Positions 38,491-49,283 of a stretch of DNA of 64,000 nt are shown here, in pieces (the first letter of the stretch is position 1; the number at the start of each line of letters is the position of its first letter). The translations under genes and the position numbers were made by a program. The notes below the pieces were generated by a model. That model had not been told where the DNA came from, did not search any database, and saw only the letters and a program-made list of their open reading frames with translations. This stretch comes from an uncultured Cohaesibacter sp. (GTDB lineage: Bacteria > Pseudomonadota > Alphaproteobacteria > Rhizobiales > Cohaesibacteraceae): contig NZ_OY762905.1 in assembly GCF_963666525.1 (NCBI RefSeq), forward strand, positions 4,071,501-4,135,500, read 5' to 3'.

Positions 38491-39298
38491 GGCAACAGAT
38501 AAGAAACTTGGTCCATGGGGACGTTTCCTGGCGATGCCAGCAGACAATCCTGTGAAGACGGTTATCGTCGCTGTCGCTCTTTGTCTGTTCTGTTCCATGA
38601 TCGTGTCCGCAGCCGCCGTGGCTCTGAGACCCGTTCAGGCAGAAAACAAGGTCCTCGACAAGCGTCGTAATATTCTCGAGGTCGCTGGCCTTTATCAGCC
38701 GGGTGTCAACATCAACAAGACCTTCAACGAGAAGATCGAGGCTCGCCTCGTGGACATCGAGACCGGCAAATTCTCTGATGCTGCCGATCCCGCCACCTAT
38801 GACCAGCGCAGCGCCGCTAAGGATCCTGCCCAGTCGATCAAACCGGCAGAAGACATCGCCGGCATCGGCCGTCAGGCCAAACTGGCATCGGTCTATCTGA
38901 TCCGTGATGACGCTGGTGCAATCGACAAGATCATCCTGCCGGTTCATGGCTATGGTCTGTGGTCCACGATGTACGGCTTTGTCGCTCTCAAGGCTGACGG
39001 TAACGAAGTTGCCGGCTTCCAGTTCTATGAACAGGGCGAAACTCCGGGTCTTGGTGCCGAGGTCGACAATCCCCGCTGGAGAGCGCTCTGGCCGGGCAAG
39101 AAGGTCTATGGCGATGATGGCAGCGTGAAAATCTCTGTTGCCAAAGGAGCTCCGACAGCAGCCACCGCTGACTATCATATCGACAGTCTGGCCGGTGCGA
39201 CGCTGACCAGCCGTGGTGTCGACAACCTGATCCATTTCTGGATGGGTGACCAGGGCTTCAAGCGCTTCCTTGATAACCTCAAAGAAGGGACTGCCTAA
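38483..39298 (+). CDS. nqrC: Na+-translocating NADH:quinone reductase subunit C
   Basis: This 271-residue subunit starts at the ATG at 38483, overlapping nqrB by 8 bp and preceded by GGAGGG. One N-terminal transmembrane helix (about 20-40) anchors a periplasmic domain. The FMN-carrying motif SLAGATLTS (Thr240) is intact and is the expected ApbE target. Confidence 0.96.
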   Translation: MPEATDKKLGPWGRFLAMPADNPVKTVIVAVALCLFCSMIVSAAAVALRPVQAENKVLDKRRNILEVAGLYQPGVNINKTFNEKIEARLVDIETGKFSDAADPATYDQRSAAKDPAQSIKPAEDIAGIGRQAKLASVYLIRDDAGAIDKIILPVHGYGLWSTMYGFVALKADGNEVAGFQFYEQGETPGLGAEVDNPRWRALWPGKKVYGDDGSVKISVAKGAPTAATADYHIDSLAGATLTSRGVDNLIHFWMGDQGFKRFLDNLKEGTA

Positions 39299-39954
39299 TG
39301 GCTGAGCACAAGAATAGTATGTTGATCGACCCGTTGGTCGATAATAACCCGATCACACTGCAGGTTCTGGGCATCTGTTCCGCTCTTGCTGTGACCTCGT
39401 CCCTGAAAGTGGCATTCGTGATGGCCTTGTCGGTTACGCTGGTAACGGCGTTTTCCAACCTGTTCATCTCGATGATCCGCAACCACATCCCGAACAGCAT
39501 CCGCATCATCGCGCAGATGGTTATCATCGCGTCGCTGGTGATCCTGGTTGACCAGATCCTCCGGGCCTATGCCTTCGAGATTTCGAAAACCCTGTCGGTT
39601 TTCGTCGGTCTGATCATTACCAACTGTATCGTGATGGGCCGTGCAGAAGCCTATGCCATGAAGAACCCGCCGATCGCCAGCTTCCTGGATGGTATCGGGA
39701 ACGGCCTCGGCTATTCCTTCATCCTGCTGCTCGTTGGCATCGTGCGTGAACTGTTCGGTTCAGGCTCGCTGTTCGGCATCACCATCCTGAAGACCGTCAA
39801 CAACGGTGGCTGGTATGTGCCAAACGGCCTGTTGCTGCTGCCACCAAGCGCCTTCTTCATCATCGGCATGATCATCTGGATCTTCCGTACCTGGAAGCCG
39901 GAACAGGTGGAAGCACGTGACTTCTCCATCATTAAACAAGAGGGAGGCCACTAA
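39298..39954 (+). CDS. nqrD: Na+-translocating NADH:quinone reductase subunit D
   Basis: This 218-residue integral membrane subunit overlaps the nqrC stop (TAATG). It has six hydrophobic helices and the conserved [18 protein letters not shown] segment, whose Cys belongs to the Cys4 iron site shared with NqrE. NqrM, encoded at 34241, is required for that site in Vibrio. Confidence 0.96.
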   Translation: MAEHKNSMLIDPLVDNNPITLQVLGICSALAVTSSLKVAFVMALSVTLVTAFSNLFISMIRNHIPNSIRIIAQMVIIASLVILVDQILRAYAFEISKTLSVFVGLIITNCIVMGRAEAYAMKNPPIASFLDGIGNGLGYSFILLLVGIVRELFGSGSLFGITILKTVNNGGWYVPNGLLLLPPSAFFIIGMIIWIFRTWKPEQVEARDFSIIKQEGGH

Positions 39955-39956
39955 GA

Positions 39957-40565
39957 ATGGAAGGTCTCATTTCACTCGCAGTCAAGGCGATCTTTCTTGA
40001 GAACCTTGCCCTGTCCTTCTTCCTTGGCATGTGTACCTTCCTTGCCGTTTCCAAGAAGGTTGAAACTGCAATCGGTCTGGGCATTTCCGTTACGGTCGTT
40101 CAGGCCATCACGGTCCCTGCCAACAACCTGATCCTGCATTTCCTGCTGGCCGATGGCGCCCTGTCATGGCTTGGCATCGAAAACGTGGATCTGACCTTCA
40201 TCGGTCTGATCTCCTATATCGGCGTTATTGCCGCTATCGTTCAGATCCTTGAAATGTTCCTCGACCGCTTTGTTCCGTCGCTTTACAACGCTCTGGGTAT
40301 CTTCCTGCCGCTGATCACGGTGAACTGCGCCATCATGGGTGGCTCGTTGTTCATGGTGGAACGCGACTATACCTTTGCAGAAAGCTCCGTCTACGGCGTG
40401 GCTTCCGGTCTTGGCTGGGCGCTGGCAATCACTGCCATGGCAGGTGTTCGCGAGAAGCTTAAATATTCTGATGTGCCGGCTGGCCTGCAAGGCCTTGGCG
40501 TCACATTCATCACCGCAGGGTTGATGGCCATGGGCTTCATGGCTTTCTCCGGCGTGAAGCTGTAA
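39957..40565 (+). CDS. nqrE: Na+-translocating NADH:quinone reductase subunit E
   Basis: This 202-residue membrane subunit begins 2 bp after nqrD. It is homologous to NqrD in inverted topology, with six helices. [14 protein letters not shown] and [14 protein letters not shown] carry the Cys residues of the iron site. Confidence 0.96.
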   Translation: MEGLISLAVKAIFLENLALSFFLGMCTFLAVSKKVETAIGLGISVTVVQAITVPANNLILHFLLADGALSWLGIENVDLTFIGLISYIGVIAAIVQILEMFLDRFVPSLYNALGIFLPLITVNCAIMGGSLFMVERDYTFAESSVYGVASGLGWALAITAMAGVREKLKYSDVPAGLQGLGVTFITAGLMAMGFMAFSGVKL

Positions 40566-40578
40566 GGGAGACTAAAAG

Positions 40579-41799
40579 ATGGAAGAGTTTGCCCTTGGCA
40601 TCACGTTCTTTATCCTGATCGTTCTGGCTCTGGTGGCTATCATTCTGTTCGCCCGCAGTCGTCTGGTCTCCACGGGTAATGTGAACATCACCATTAACGG
40701 TGAAAAGACCATTTCCGTTCCTGCCGGTGGCAAGTTGCTTGGTGCATTGGCGAGCCAGAAGATTTTCGTGGCATCTGCCTGTGGCGGTGGTGGTACCTGT
40801 GCTCAGTGCCGGTGTAAGGTCTTTGAAGGCGGCGGGTCCATCCTGCCGACCGAAGAAGCGCACATCACCAAGCGCGAAGCCAAGGAAGGCGATCGCCTTT
40901 CCTGTCAGGTTGCCGTCAAGCAGGACATGAAGATCGAAGTACCTGAAGAGGTCTTCGGCGTCAAGAAATGGGAATGCACGGTGCGGTCCAACGACAACGT
41001 TGCGACCTTCATCAAAAATCTGGTGCTTGAACTGCCTGCAGGTGAACATGTTCACTTCCGCGCCGGTGGTTACATCCAGATTGCTGCTCCGGCTCATCAA
41101 GTTGCCTACAAGGACTTCGATGTTGCTGAGGAATATCGCGAAGACTGGGACAAGTTCAATCTGTGGCAGTATGTCTCCAAGGTTGATGAGCCCATCGAAC
41201 GCGCCTATTCCATGGCCAACTATCCTGAAGAAGAAGGCATTATCATGCTCAACGTACGTGTCGCTTCGCCTCCTCCGGGGCAGCCGAACGTACCTCCGGG
41301 GCAGATGTCCTCCTATATCTTCAACCTGAAGCCAGGTGACAAGGTCACGATTTCCGGCCCGTTCGGCGAGTTCTTCGCCCGCGATACCAAGAAGGAAATG
41401 ATCTTCGTCGGTGGTGGCGCCGGTATGGCTCCGATGCGTTCGCACATCTTCGATCAGCTCAAGCGGATCAAGACCGATCGCAAGATCACCTTCTGGTATG
41501 GTGCCCGTTCCAAGCGCGAAATGTTCTTTGTTGAAGATTTCGACCAGCTGGCAGCCGAAAATCCGAACTTCACTTGGCATGTTGCCTTGTCGGATGCGCT
41601 GCCGGATGACAACTGGACCGGCTACACCGGCTTCATTCACAACGTTCTCTACGAACAGTATCTGCGTGATCATGAAGCACCGGAAGACTGCGAATACTAC
41701 ATGTGCGGTCCTCCGATCATGAACCAGTCCGTGATCAACATGCTGCTCGATCTGGGCGTTGATCGCGAAGATATCATGCTCGACGACTTTGGCGGCTAA
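40579..41799 (+). CDS. nqrF: Na+-translocating NADH:quinone reductase subunit F
   Basis: This 406-residue subunit takes electrons from NADH. An N-terminal transmembrane helix is followed by a 2Fe-2S ferredoxin domain with Cys68, Cys74, Cys77 and Cys109. FAD binding lies in RAYSMANYP, and the NADH domain has [15 protein letters not shown]. The C-terminus [10 protein letters not shown] is typical. It ends the nqr operon, which has a terminator 26 bp later. Confidence 0.96.
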   Translation: MEEFALGITFFILIVLALVAIILFARSRLVSTGNVNITINGEKTISVPAGGKLLGALASQKIFVASACGGGGTCAQCRCKVFEGGGSILPTEEAHITKREAKEGDRLSCQVAVKQDMKIEVPEEVFGVKKWECTVRSNDNVATFIKNLVLELPAGEHVHFRAGGYIQIAAPAHQVAYKDFDVAEEYREDWDKFNLWQYVSKVDEPIERAYSMANYPEEEGIIMLNVRVASPPPGQPNVPPGQMSSYIFNLKPGDKVTISGPFGEFFARDTKKEMIFVGGGAGMAPMRSHIFDQLKRIKTDRKITFWYGARSKREMFFVEDFDQLAAENPNFTWHVALSDALPDDNWTGYTGFIHNVLYEQYLRDHEAPEDCEYYMCGPPIMNQSVINMLLDLGVDREDIMLDDFGG

Positions 41800-41824
41800 C
41801 GCCGGTCCAAGAGAAGAGACAAGG

Positions 41825-41857
41825 AAGGCCGGAGCAGAGATGCTTCGGCCTTTTCTT
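41825..41857 (+). terminator. Rho-independent terminator of the nqr operon
   Basis: AAGGCCGGAGCA pairs with TGCTTCGGCCTT (one wobble) around GAGA, then TTCTTTT. It starts 26 bp after nqrF. Confidence 0.9.
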
Positions 41858-41887
41858 TTGGGCTCCCGGGGAGGGGCTGGCCGCCGA

Positions 41888-42547
41888 TCAAGGCTTGCCA
41901 AGGCCTGCGTTGCATAGAACATCGACTTCATAGACTTCGCCGTCCCGTTGCCATGCTGTGCTCTTGAAGTCCCAGTTGTGGTTCTCTGCCTTCTTGCGCT
42001 TGGCGGCCACGGCATCAAGGCTGATCTTGGCGTAGGCCTTGACGTGACGCGGCTGGCTGAGAACCTGCATCGTGGTCATGCCCTGTTTCTTGAGATTTTG
42101 CAGGTTCAACTCGCACCGTTGTCTCGGGTCAGAGCCGTTCCACTTGACCTTGCTCAGGGGCACATTCTTGGCGATGAAGTCACGGGAGACGGTGCGTTTG
42201 GACCCTGCGCCCACTTCTCGGTTTTCAAGACGCATGGACCATGTATCCGCCGGGCTGCCTTCCCAGTACCGGGCACCGTGGGACATCATGACCTCCATCG
42301 CGACAATCCGTTCGCCGCTGGTGGCCTTGGCGTAAAGGTGCAGGATGAAGTCATGGTGGGTGCTCTTGATCGCCGTGTAGCCGGAGGCATTGGCTGAGAC
42401 CTGAACCTGGGACAGATCAATCCCGGTTGGCTTGATCTCGACTTTTTCGATCCAGTCGGCAGCATTGGCTGCGACCGGCAACAGGGCTGCGCCGCTCAGC
42501 ACAGAAGTGGCGATGAGGGCGGTGAGAATGAATTTCTTGCTGGACAT
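41888..42547 (-). CDS. Secreted protein of unknown function
   Basis: This 219-residue protein has a clear signal peptide (residues 1-29, ending ANA-ADW) and AAGGA before the ATG. The mature part is rich in polar and basic residues, without a motif I recognise. It has two Cys residues (in RQRCELN and DVLCNAG) that could form a disulfide. It is convergent with nqrF and separate from that operon. Confidence 0.75.
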   Translation of the reverse strand: MSSKKFILTALIATSVLSGAALLPVAANAADWIEKVEIKPTGIDLSQVQVSANASGYTAIKSTHHDFILHLYAKATSGERIVAMEVMMSHGARYWEGSPADTWSMRLENREVGAGSKRTVSRDFIAKNVPLSKVKWNGSDPRQRCELNLQNLKKQGMTTMQVLSQPRHVKAYAKISLDAVAAKRKKAENHNWDFKSTAWQRDGEVYEVDVLCNAGLGKP

Positions 42548-42657
42548 TGCAATTCCTTTTCGGTTGCTCGCTATACCCAGTGGACGCGATGCAACCGAAA
42601 AAGGTTCAGGCCAAATTCATTTTTAATTTCGAAGTCGTCTTCCTTATTGAAAAAGGT

Positions 42658-43086
42658 TTATTCATCAAACCGTTCGTAACGCAAAATGCCTGCCAGTCGT
42701 GCTTTGCCGTCATTGTCGCGCGGATGGTTGACACCATCATGAACCGGGATTTCGTCAAAATCGAACGGACTGACACCTTCTATGCAGGCGATGTTGATGC
42801 CGTATTCGTCCGGATTGGAGCGCCGCTTGTGATGAGTGTAGATGCCGCATTTCGAGCAGAAGTAATGCTCCGCCGTCCTAGTGCCGAATTGATAGAGGGT
42901 AAGGAACTCTTTCCCCTCCAGAAACTCGATGCCGTCGAGTGGAGTCGAAACCGCGGCTGCCCCACGCATCCTGCATATGGAACAGGTGCAGCGGCGCGGT
43001 GGCTTGTCGCCTTTGGAAATGCTGACCCTGTATTTCACGCTACCGCAATGGCAGGCCGCATTGTAAGTGTGTCCCGGCTTTATCAA
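42658..43086 (-). CDS. GFA family (glutathione-dependent formaldehyde-activating-like) protein
   Basis: I prefer the TTG at 43086 behind AAAGGAG (142 residues) to the TTG at 43149. The zinc-binding Cys motifs of the GFA/CENP-V fold are present: AACHCGSVKY, RCTCSICRM and FCSKCGIYTHHK. Family members include S-hydroxymethylglutathione synthase, but most are uncharacterised. It is divergent from the GntR regulator. Confidence 0.85.
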   Translation of the reverse strand: MIKPGHTYNAACHCGSVKYRVSISKGDKPPRRCTCSICRMRGAAAVSTPLDGIEFLEGKEFLTLYQFGTRTAEHYFCSKCGIYTHHKRRSNPDEYGINIACIEGVSPFDFDEIPVHDGVNHPRDNDGKARLAGILRYERFDE

Positions 43087-43403
43087 TCCCGGTCTCCTTT
43101 TGTTGGTGAGTTGCTGGCAAAGTCTGCCGACTATGCGGTCCAAAAGCAAGAGACTGCGCGGGGGCGGGCCCGGTACAGATCAACGGTAGCCTTCGGCACT
43201 TGCCGCCATCAGGTTTTGAAGCCATTTCTGGGCGCAGCAGCGAGCCGTTACTCGATGAGTATGAGAACTTGGAAGGACTATCATACGACTTGCATAGTCT
43301 TTGGAAGTTTATCAATTGGGAATATATGCAATTGATGATTGTCAAAAGTGGAATTGATGTAACTCATAGTAGAAGTAAAAAACAATTGTAGAATGATACC
43401 AAG
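43087..43403. other. Divergent intergenic region
   Basis: These 317 bp, A+T-rich after 43260, separate the GFA gene and the GntR gene. They should hold both promoters. No distinct operator is visible. Confidence 0.45.
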
Positions 43404-44177
43404 TTGACGGCTTCATATACTTTGATCCCGGACGCCAGCGGCTGGTCGGGAGTGGCTCACAAAGGAAGCATCAAGCTGGTGAAAAAGAACGGCTATCAGG
43501 ATATCAAGGCTCACATCGCAGCCATGATCCGCAGCAAGCAATGGCCTCCGGGCTTTCTGCTGCCTTCGGAAATGGATCTTGCGGTGCAATTCGATTGCGC
43601 CAGAGCAACGGTCAATCGCGCCTTGACCGAACTGGCAGATGAACAGATCATCGATCGCAAGCGCAAGGCCGGAAGCCGGGTGCGCGATGGCAGCGAGCGG
43701 ATCGTCAATCTGAAATTCCAGTTTCCCTGCCGCGAGGTGACATCTTCTGGCAAGGCCCACAAATATGTTTCGCTGAAGCGGGAAGTTTGTGCCTTTCCTG
43801 AGGCACTACAGCACGAAGGCACTTCTGAGAGGGCTTTGGATGCTCTCAAGCTGGAAGGGGTACATTATTCCAACGACCAGCCATTCCAGTTTGAGCAGAC
43901 CTGGATCTGTCGGGACACCTGCGCCGAGAGCGAAGGGGAGATGCCGGATCATTCGGCGCCCTGCCTGAGGCTGTTGCAGAAAAGCCCATATTTTCATGGC
44001 AGCATGACCATTTCTGTCGCCCGGGCCTCGCAGGAGGAGGCCAGATATCTTGGCGTCAGAACCGGAGATCCGCTGCTGATCAAGGATCTGGTCCTGACCG
44101 AAGGGCACGGCGGGCCGCCGGTTGCCCGCATGCGAATGAGCTATCGGGCCAGCTACACGATTGCTGGCACCTTCTAG
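43404..44177 (+). CDS. GntR/HutC-family transcriptional regulator
   Basis: This protein of up to 257 residues has a GntR winged helix (about 30-95): YQDIKAHIAAMIRSKQWPPG, then LPSEMDLAVQFDCARATVNRAL. A UTRA-type effector domain (about 105-250) follows. The start is uncertain. The TTG at 43404 lacks a ribosome site, and a GTG at 43479 behind AAAGGAAG would begin just before the helix-turn-helix. HutC-type proteins sense small metabolites, often of histidine or sugar catabolism; no such genes are adjacent. The small gene at 44174 overlaps its end. Confidence 0.87.
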   Translation: MTASYTLIPDASGWSGVAHKGSIKLVKKNGYQDIKAHIAAMIRSKQWPPGFLLPSEMDLAVQFDCARATVNRALTELADEQIIDRKRKAGSRVRDGSERIVNLKFQFPCREVTSSGKAHKYVSLKREVCAFPEALQHEGTSERALDALKLEGVHYSNDQPFQFEQTWICRDTCAESEGEMPDHSAPCLRLLQKSPYFHGSMTISVARASQEEARYLGVRTGDPLLIKDLVLTEGHGGPPVARMRMSYRASYTIAGTF

Positions 44178-44422
44178 CAGCAGCTCACCTTGTCTTCGGC
44201 AATGACCTGTTCAATGGCACTCATCAGCACCGGGTAGTCATAAGCAACGGCGCCACTGCGTACGCGGTCGCGTCCGATGCTGTAGGCGAGGATCTGCGTG
44301 TCAAGCTCGGCAAAGGTTGCTTCGACGTCCATTGTGCAGGTGCTAGATGAAATTGCTTCCGCATCCAGTGCGATGGAACGGGCTGCTTCCAGAAGCTCGA
44401 GGTCTTGTACTGCGCTTGCCAT
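44174..44422 (-). CDS. Small acidic protein of unknown function
   Basis: This 82-residue frame has AGGAG 6 nt before its ATG, which supports expression. It is acidic and helical in character and ends in Cys-Cys, with one more Cys in SSSTCTMD. It overlaps the GntR gene by 4 bp tail to tail. I do not recognise the family. Confidence 0.6.
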   Translation of the reverse strand: MASAVQDLELLEAARSIALDAEAISSSTCTMDVEATFAELDTQILAYSIGRDRVRSGAVAYDYPVLMSAIEQVIAEDKVSCC

Positions 44423-44886
44423 TGTATTCTCCTACTTTTGTATAAGAATACTTACTGAATTTTACGGAGAGCGGCATCCGTAAATCAGCGTATTTATTGA
44501 TTTTTGCACTGCAAAATGACCATGTTCGCATCAACGGGAAGACTGCCGGATGTTGGCGCTGTATTTGGTCAGATCAATAAGCCGTTCGCCGCCAGATGGG
44601 CCGCCGAAGCGTTGCTGGGGTGAGGCCCGTCGACAGGATGGAGAGTGAGGCAGGCTTTGCGCTGCGCCAACATTCCGGCAGGTTGACGGCCTGCCCGCCG
44701 CCAGATAGGCCGCCGAAGCCCTGCTGAGGCGACAGGCCTATCGACAGAATAGAGAGCGAGGCGGGCTGAGATATTCTCAACATTCGGGCAGATTGACGGC
44801 AAGCCCGCCGCCAGATAGGCCGCCGAAGCCCTGCTGAGGCGACAGGCCTATCGACAGAATAGAGAGCGAGGCGGGCTGAGATATTC
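44423..44886. other. Repeat-bearing intergenic region downstream of sdaA
   Basis: From 44423 to about 44580 the sequence is ordinary A+T-rich promoter-like DNA of the small gene at 44174. From 44584 it is filled by the tandem repeat described separately. Open frames of 77-114 codons here are artefacts of the repeat. Confidence 0.6.
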
Positions 44887-44912
44887 TCAGCATTCGGGCA
44901 GATTGACGGCAA
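44584..44912 (-). repeat. Three tandem 110-bp repeats carrying the sdaA 3' end
   Basis: Units lie at 44584-44692, 44693-44802 and 44803-44912. Units 2 and 3 differ by about one base. Unit 1 is diverged. The right end of unit 3 (44887-44912) is the last nine codons of sdaA with its stop. The same AVNLPEC-coding stretch recurs at the equivalent place in units 1 and 2. Each of units 2 and 3 also has an internal inverted repeat (ATAGGCC...GGCCTAT). The array therefore looks like tandem duplication of the gene end and its 3' flank. Confidence 0.85.
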
Positions 44913-46302
44913 GCCCACCGAGCGACGTCTCCTTGTATTTCTCGTCCATGTCGCGGCCGGTTTCCCTAAGGGTTTCTATGCAGTTGTCGAGCGGCATGAA
45001 ATGGGAGCCATCGCCATATAGGGCAAGAGAGGCAGCAGACACTGCCTTGATGGCTCCAAGGCCATTGCGCTCTATGCAGGGCACCTGCACAAGGCCCTTG
45101 ACCGGATCGCAGGTCATGCCGAGGTGATGTTCAAGGGCGATCTCGGCGGCATTCTCGATCTGTTCGTTGCTGCCTCCGAGCGCGGCGCAAAGGCCAGCGG
45201 CGGCCATCGCCGCAGCAGACCCGACCTCGGCCTGACATCCGGCCTCAGCCCCCGATATGGAAGCATTGTGCTTGATGAGGCCGCCAATGGCGGCGGCTGT
45301 CAGCAGGAAGGTCGTAATGCCGTCGTCATTGGAACCCGGGCAATGGTCGCGATAATAGCGCAGCACGGAGGGGACGACGCCCGCCGCTCCGTTGGTCGGA
45401 GCCGTGACGACCCGACCGCCGGCGGCATTCTCCTCATTGACCGCCATCGCGTAACAGCTCAGCCAATCATTGACCTGATGCGGCATCGGCATGTTGTTGC
45501 CATGTGTGCCAAGGAGTTGCTGGTGAATATGGCGGGCCCGCCGTTTGACCTGGAGCCCGCCGGGCAGAATTCCATCCCGCGCGAGCCCGCGGTTCATCGC
45601 CGACAGCATCGCTTTCCAGATGCGTTCAATGCCAGCGTCAAGGGCTTCGTGGCTGAGGCTGACTTCTTCATTGGCCCGCTTCATGGCGGCAATGGAAAGG
45701 CCTGAGCGCTGGCCCATCGTCAGCATTTCCGAAGCCGATCCGAAGGGATAGGGATAGCCCGCCTCGGCCTGAGCCTGGTGCAGGGCGTCCGGTTTGTGAC
45801 TGATCTTCTCTTCCATCTCGCTGGCGGTGACGATGAAGCCGCCGCCAATGGAATAGTAGGTCACGGTGGCGAGCTGGCGATTGCCCTCACCGTAGGCGAA
45901 CAGCCGCATGCCGTTGGCGTGGCCAGGCAGGGGCGGGCCATAATCGAAGACCAGATCTTCATCCGGATGGAAGCGCAGGCGTGGAAAGCCCTCCGGTTCA
46001 ATGAATTTCTCCCCGCGCACCCGTGCTTCCTCGGCTTCGGCAGCGTCAGGGTCCAGAGTTTCCGGCCGGTAGCCGATGAGGCCGAGTATGATGGCGCGGT
46101 CGGTCGCGTGGCCCTTGCCGGTAAAAGCCAGCGAACCATGCAGCGAGCACCCCACGCGCCTTACCTGATCGGCGGATACGCCCATGAACCGCCCGGCCCT
46201 GAGGTCGTCCATGAACTGCACCGCCGCATTCATCGGCCCCATGGTGTGTGAGGATGATGGGCCGATGCCGATCTTGAAGATGTCGAAGATGGAAAGGAAC
46301 AT
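44887..46302 (-). CDS. sdaA: L-serine ammonia-lyase (iron-sulfur type)
   Basis: This 471-residue enzyme converts L-serine to pyruvate and ammonia. The N-terminal [20 protein letters not shown] motif (quoted at 20) and the central iron-sulfur region with [20 protein letters not shown] are characteristic. The C-terminus [10 protein letters not shown] is typical of the group. It follows gcvP by 113 bp, with a hairpin between. Together they suggest coupled glycine and serine breakdown. Its 3' end lies within the tandem repeat. Confidence 0.95.
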   Translation of the reverse strand: MFLSIFDIFKIGIGPSSSHTMGPMNAAVQFMDDLRAGRFMGVSADQVRRVGCSLHGSLAFTGKGHATDRAIILGLIGYRPETLDPDAAEAEEARVRGEKFIEPEGFPRLRFHPDEDLVFDYGPPLPGHANGMRLFAYGEGNRQLATVTYYSIGGGFIVTASEMEEKISHKPDALHQAQAEAGYPYPFGSASEMLTMGQRSGLSIAAMKRANEEVSLSHEALDAGIERIWKAMLSAMNRGLARDGILPGGLQVKRRARHIHQQLLGTHGNNMPMPHQVNDWLSCYAMAVNEENAAGGRVVTAPTNGAAGVVPSVLRYYRDHCPGSNDDGITTFLLTAAAIGGLIKHNASISGAEAGCQAEVGSAAAMAAAGLCAALGGSNEQIENAAEIALEHHLGMTCDPVKGLVQVPCIERNGLGAIKAVSAASLALYGDGSHFMPLDNCIETLRETGRDMDEKYKETSLGGLAVNLPEC

Positions 46303-46351
46303 GGCGATGACCTTGGCAGAGTCCGAGAGTGGCAGAGACGATGCGATAGAA

Positions 46352-46383
46352 GAATGGCAGGAAGAGGGGCCTTCCTGCCATTC
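46352..46383 (-). terminator. Terminator or attenuator hairpin between gcvP and sdaA
   Basis: GAATGGCAGGAAG and CTTCCTGCCATTC form a perfect 13-bp stem with a 6-nt loop. On the minus strand TTCTATCG follows, a poor T-run. It lies 33 bp past the gcvP stop and 50 bp before sdaA, so it may set relative expression or end most gcvP transcripts. Confidence 0.7.
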
Positions 46384-46415
46384 TCAACGTCTTTCAGTGC
46401 AGCAACCGGTTGAGG

Positions 46416-49283
46416 TTACTCTCCGTCTTCCTCATAGGCATTCACCGGAGGGCAAGTGCAGATGAGGTGGCGGTCGCCGTAGGCGTTGTCGACGCGGTTG
46501 ACCGGTGGCCAGTATTTGTCGACCTCGAAGGCACCCGCCGGGAAACAACCCTGCTTGCGGGAGTAGGGGCGATCCCACTCGCCAACAAGGTCGCGCACGG
46601 TGTGCGGGGCATTCTTCAGCGGGTTGTTGTCCTTGTCGATCTTGCCGTCCTCGATATCCTGAGCCTCGCGGCGGATGTCGAGCATGGCGGCAATGAAGCG
46701 GTCCAGCTCGGCCTTGGGTTCGGATTCGGTCGGCTCAACCATCAGCGTGCCCGGAACCGGGAAGCTCATGGTTGGCGCGTGGAAGCCGTTGTCCATCAGG
46801 CGCTTGGCAATATCATCAACGGTCACGCCGCAGCTGTCCTTGAGCGGGCGGGTTTCCAGAATGCATTCATGGGCCACCCGACCTGTCTCTGACTTGTAGA
46901 GGATATCATAGGCGCCCTTGAGGCTGGCGGCGATATAGTTGGCGTTGAGGATCGCCACTTTGGTGGCCTGCGTCAGACCGGCGCCCCCCATCAGCAGGCA
47001 ATAGGCCCAGCTGACCGGCAGGATCGATGGCGAGCCGAATGGAGCTGCAGACACCGGACCTATGGCCGCGTTGCGTTCCGGATGGCCGGGCAGGTAAGGG
47101 GCGAGATGCGCCTTGACGCCGATCGGGCCCATGCCCGGACCGCCACCGCCATGGGGAATGCAGAAGGTCTTGTGCAGGTTGAGGTGGCTGACGTCACCGC
47201 CGATATCACCTGGACGGGACAGGCCGACCATGGCGTTCATGTTGGCTCCGTCGATATAGACCTGACCACCATGCTGGTGGGTGATGGCGCAGACGTCCTG
47301 CACCGTTTCCTCGAACACGCCGTGGGTCGAGGGGTAGGTAATCATGCAGGCGGCCAGATTGGCGCTGTGTTTTTCCGCCTTGGCGCGGAAATCCTCAAGA
47401 TCAATGTCGCCATTCTCGGCCGATTTGACGACAACCACGTCCCAGCCGACCATGTGAGCCGATGCCGGATTGGTGCCGTGGGCCGAGGTCGGGATGAGGC
47501 AGACATTGCGATGCCCCTGACCATTGGCAATATGGTAGTTGCGAATGGTGATGAGACCGGCATATTCGCCCTGTGCCCCGGAGTTCGGCTGCTGGGAAAT
47601 GGCGTCATAGCCGGTGACCAGACAGAGCTTGCTGTTGAGATCCTCGATCATTTCCTTGTAGCCCAGCGCCTGATCGTCCGGCACGAACGGGTGCAGGTTG
47701 GCAAATTCCGGCCAGGTGATGGGGATCATCTCTATGGTCGCGTTGAGCTTCATCGTGCAGGAGCCAAGCGGGATCATCGCCCGGTCGAGTGCCAGATCGC
47801 GGTCGGCCAGACGCCGCATATAGCGGGTGATCTCGGCCTCGGCGCGGTTGAGATGGAAGATCGGATGGGTCAGATAGTCGGTCGTGCGCAGGTTGGCGGT
47901 TGGCAGTCGATAGGGGATGTCCTGCTCGCGCTCATGCTCGAATGCGCCATAAGTCAGCTCGCCGCCAAAACTCTTCCAGACCGCTTCCACGGTTTCCGGA
48001 CGGGTCTGCTCGTCAAGGCTGATGCCGATCTTGCTGGTACCGACCTTGCGCAGGTTGATGCCATTGGCAACGGCAGCATTGAGGATAACACCCTGCAGCG
48101 CGCCGACTTCAACGGTGATGGTGTCAAAGAACACATCCGGCTCTGGCTTGAAGCCGAGCTTTTCGAGGCCGTCGACCAGACGCACGGTCTTGCGGTGGAC
48201 GTATTGCGCAATCGCCTTGATGCCGTCCGGACCATGATAGACCGCATACATCGAGGCGATGACCGCGAGAAGAGCCTGCGCGGTGCAGACGTTGGAGTTG
48301 GCCTTCTCGCGGCGGATATGCTGTTCGCGGGTCTGAAGGGCAAGGCGATAGGCCTTGCGGCCATGGCTGTCGATGGTCACGCCGATGATACGGCCTGGCA
48401 TCGAGCGCTTGAATTCGTCGCGGCAGGACATGTAGGCAGCGTGCGGGCCGCCGTAGCCAAGAGGCACACCGAAGCGCTGGGTAGAGCCGACAGCGATATC
48501 CGCGCCCATTTCGCCCGGGGATTTGAGCAGCGCCAGCGCCAGCGGATCAGCAATCACGATGCCGAGTGCCTTGTTGTCATGCAGAGCTTTCATCAGGCCG
48601 GTAAAGTCGCGCACATGGCCGTGCGTGCCTGGATACTGGAAGATTGCACCGAACACCTCTGAGACGTCCAGCTCTTCCGGCGCAGCAACCTTGACCTCAA
48701 TGCCAAGCGGTTCGGCGCGGGTCTGGATCACGGCTATATTCTGCGGGTGGCAGTTTTCGTCGACGAAGAAGACATTCGCCTTGGACTTGGAAGCCCGCTG
48801 CGCCATGGTCATGGCCTCGGCTGCGGCGGTGGCTTCATCCAGCAGGGATGCGTTGGCGATTTCAAGACCGGTGAGGTCGGAGACCATGGTCTGGAAGTTG
48901 AGCAAGGCCTCAAGGCGACCCTGACTGATCTCTGGCTGATAAGGCGTATAGGCAGTGTACCATGCCGGGTTTTCGAGAATGTTCCTGAGGATCACCGGTG
49001 GCGTTGTGGTGCCATAATAGCCCTGACCGATCAGTGAGGTCAGCAGCTTGTTCTTGGAGGCAACTTGGCGCATGTGATGCAGGGTGTCACCCTCGGTCAG
49101 TGCGCCGCCAAAGCGCAACGGCTCCTTCTGGCGGATGGAGGCGGGAACCGTCGCATCGATCAGTTCGTCGAGGGTGGTAAAACCGATGACTTTGAGCATC
49201 TCGGCCATCTCGGAGGGAGACGGACCGATATGGCGTCGGTTGGCAAAATCATAGGCTTCATAATCGGTCAGTTTGAAGGTCAT
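46416..49283 (-). CDS. gcvP: Glycine dehydrogenase (decarboxylating), P-protein
   Basis: I place the start at the ATG at 49283 behind GAGGAG (955 residues). It is a full-length single-chain P-protein with both halves. The PLP-binding Lys705 is in [16 protein letters not shown]. The N-terminal half begins with [10 protein letters not shown]. It decarboxylates glycine and passes the aminomethyl group to H-protein. The genes gcvT and gcvH, often upstream in the same operon, are not in this window. A divergent XRE-cupin regulator lies next to its promoter. Confidence 0.95.
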   Translation of the reverse strand: MTFKLTDYEAYDFANRRHIGPSPSEMAEMLKVIGFTTLDELIDATVPASIRQKEPLRFGGALTEGDTLHHMRQVASKNKLLTSLIGQGYYGTTTPPVILRNILENPAWYTAYTPYQPEISQGRLEALLNFQTMVSDLTGLEIANASLLDEATAAAEAMTMAQRASKSKANVFFVDENCHPQNIAVIQTRAEPLGIEVKVAAPEELDVSEVFGAIFQYPGTHGHVRDFTGLMKALHDNKALGIVIADPLALALLKSPGEMGADIAVGSTQRFGVPLGYGGPHAAYMSCRDEFKRSMPGRIIGVTIDSHGRKAYRLALQTREQHIRREKANSNVCTAQALLAVIASMYAVYHGPDGIKAIAQYVHRKTVRLVDGLEKLGFKPEPDVFFDTITVEVGALQGVILNAAVANGINLRKVGTSKIGISLDEQTRPETVEAVWKSFGGELTYGAFEHEREQDIPYRLPTANLRTTDYLTHPIFHLNRAEAEITRYMRRLADRDLALDRAMIPLGSCTMKLNATIEMIPITWPEFANLHPFVPDDQALGYKEMIEDLNSKLCLVTGYDAISQQPNSGAQGEYAGLITIRNYHIANGQGHRNVCLIPTSAHGTNPASAHMVGWDVVVVKSAENGDIDLEDFRAKAEKHSANLAACMITYPSTHGVFEETVQDVCAITHQHGGQVYIDGANMNAMVGLSRPGDIGGDVSHLNLHKTFCIPHGGGGPGMGPIGVKAHLAPYLPGHPERNAAIGPVSAAPFGSPSILPVSWAYCLLMGGAGLTQATKVAILNANYIAASLKGAYDILYKSETGRVAHECILETRPLKDSCGVTVDDIAKRLMDNGFHAPTMSFPVPGTLMVEPTESEPKAELDRFIAAMLDIRREAQDIEDGKIDKDNNPLKNAPHTVRDLVGEWDRPYSRKQGCFPAGAFEVDKYWPPVNRVDNAYGDRHLICTCPPVNAYEEDGE

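Noticed and set aside
35935-38598. 887-codon open frame on the minus strand opposite nqrA, nqrB and the start of nqrC
   Set aside because: It is antisense to three well-supported genes; the protein is His/Gln/Asp-rich with no family motif, the usual shadow of G+C-rich coding sequence.
44569-44918. Open frames of 77 and 114 codons in the sdaA repeat region
   Set aside because: They are produced by the tandem repeat itself and give repeated low-information peptides.
47082-48662. 526-codon plus-strand frame opposite gcvP
   Set aside because: Shadow of gcvP, which is full length with its PLP lysine.
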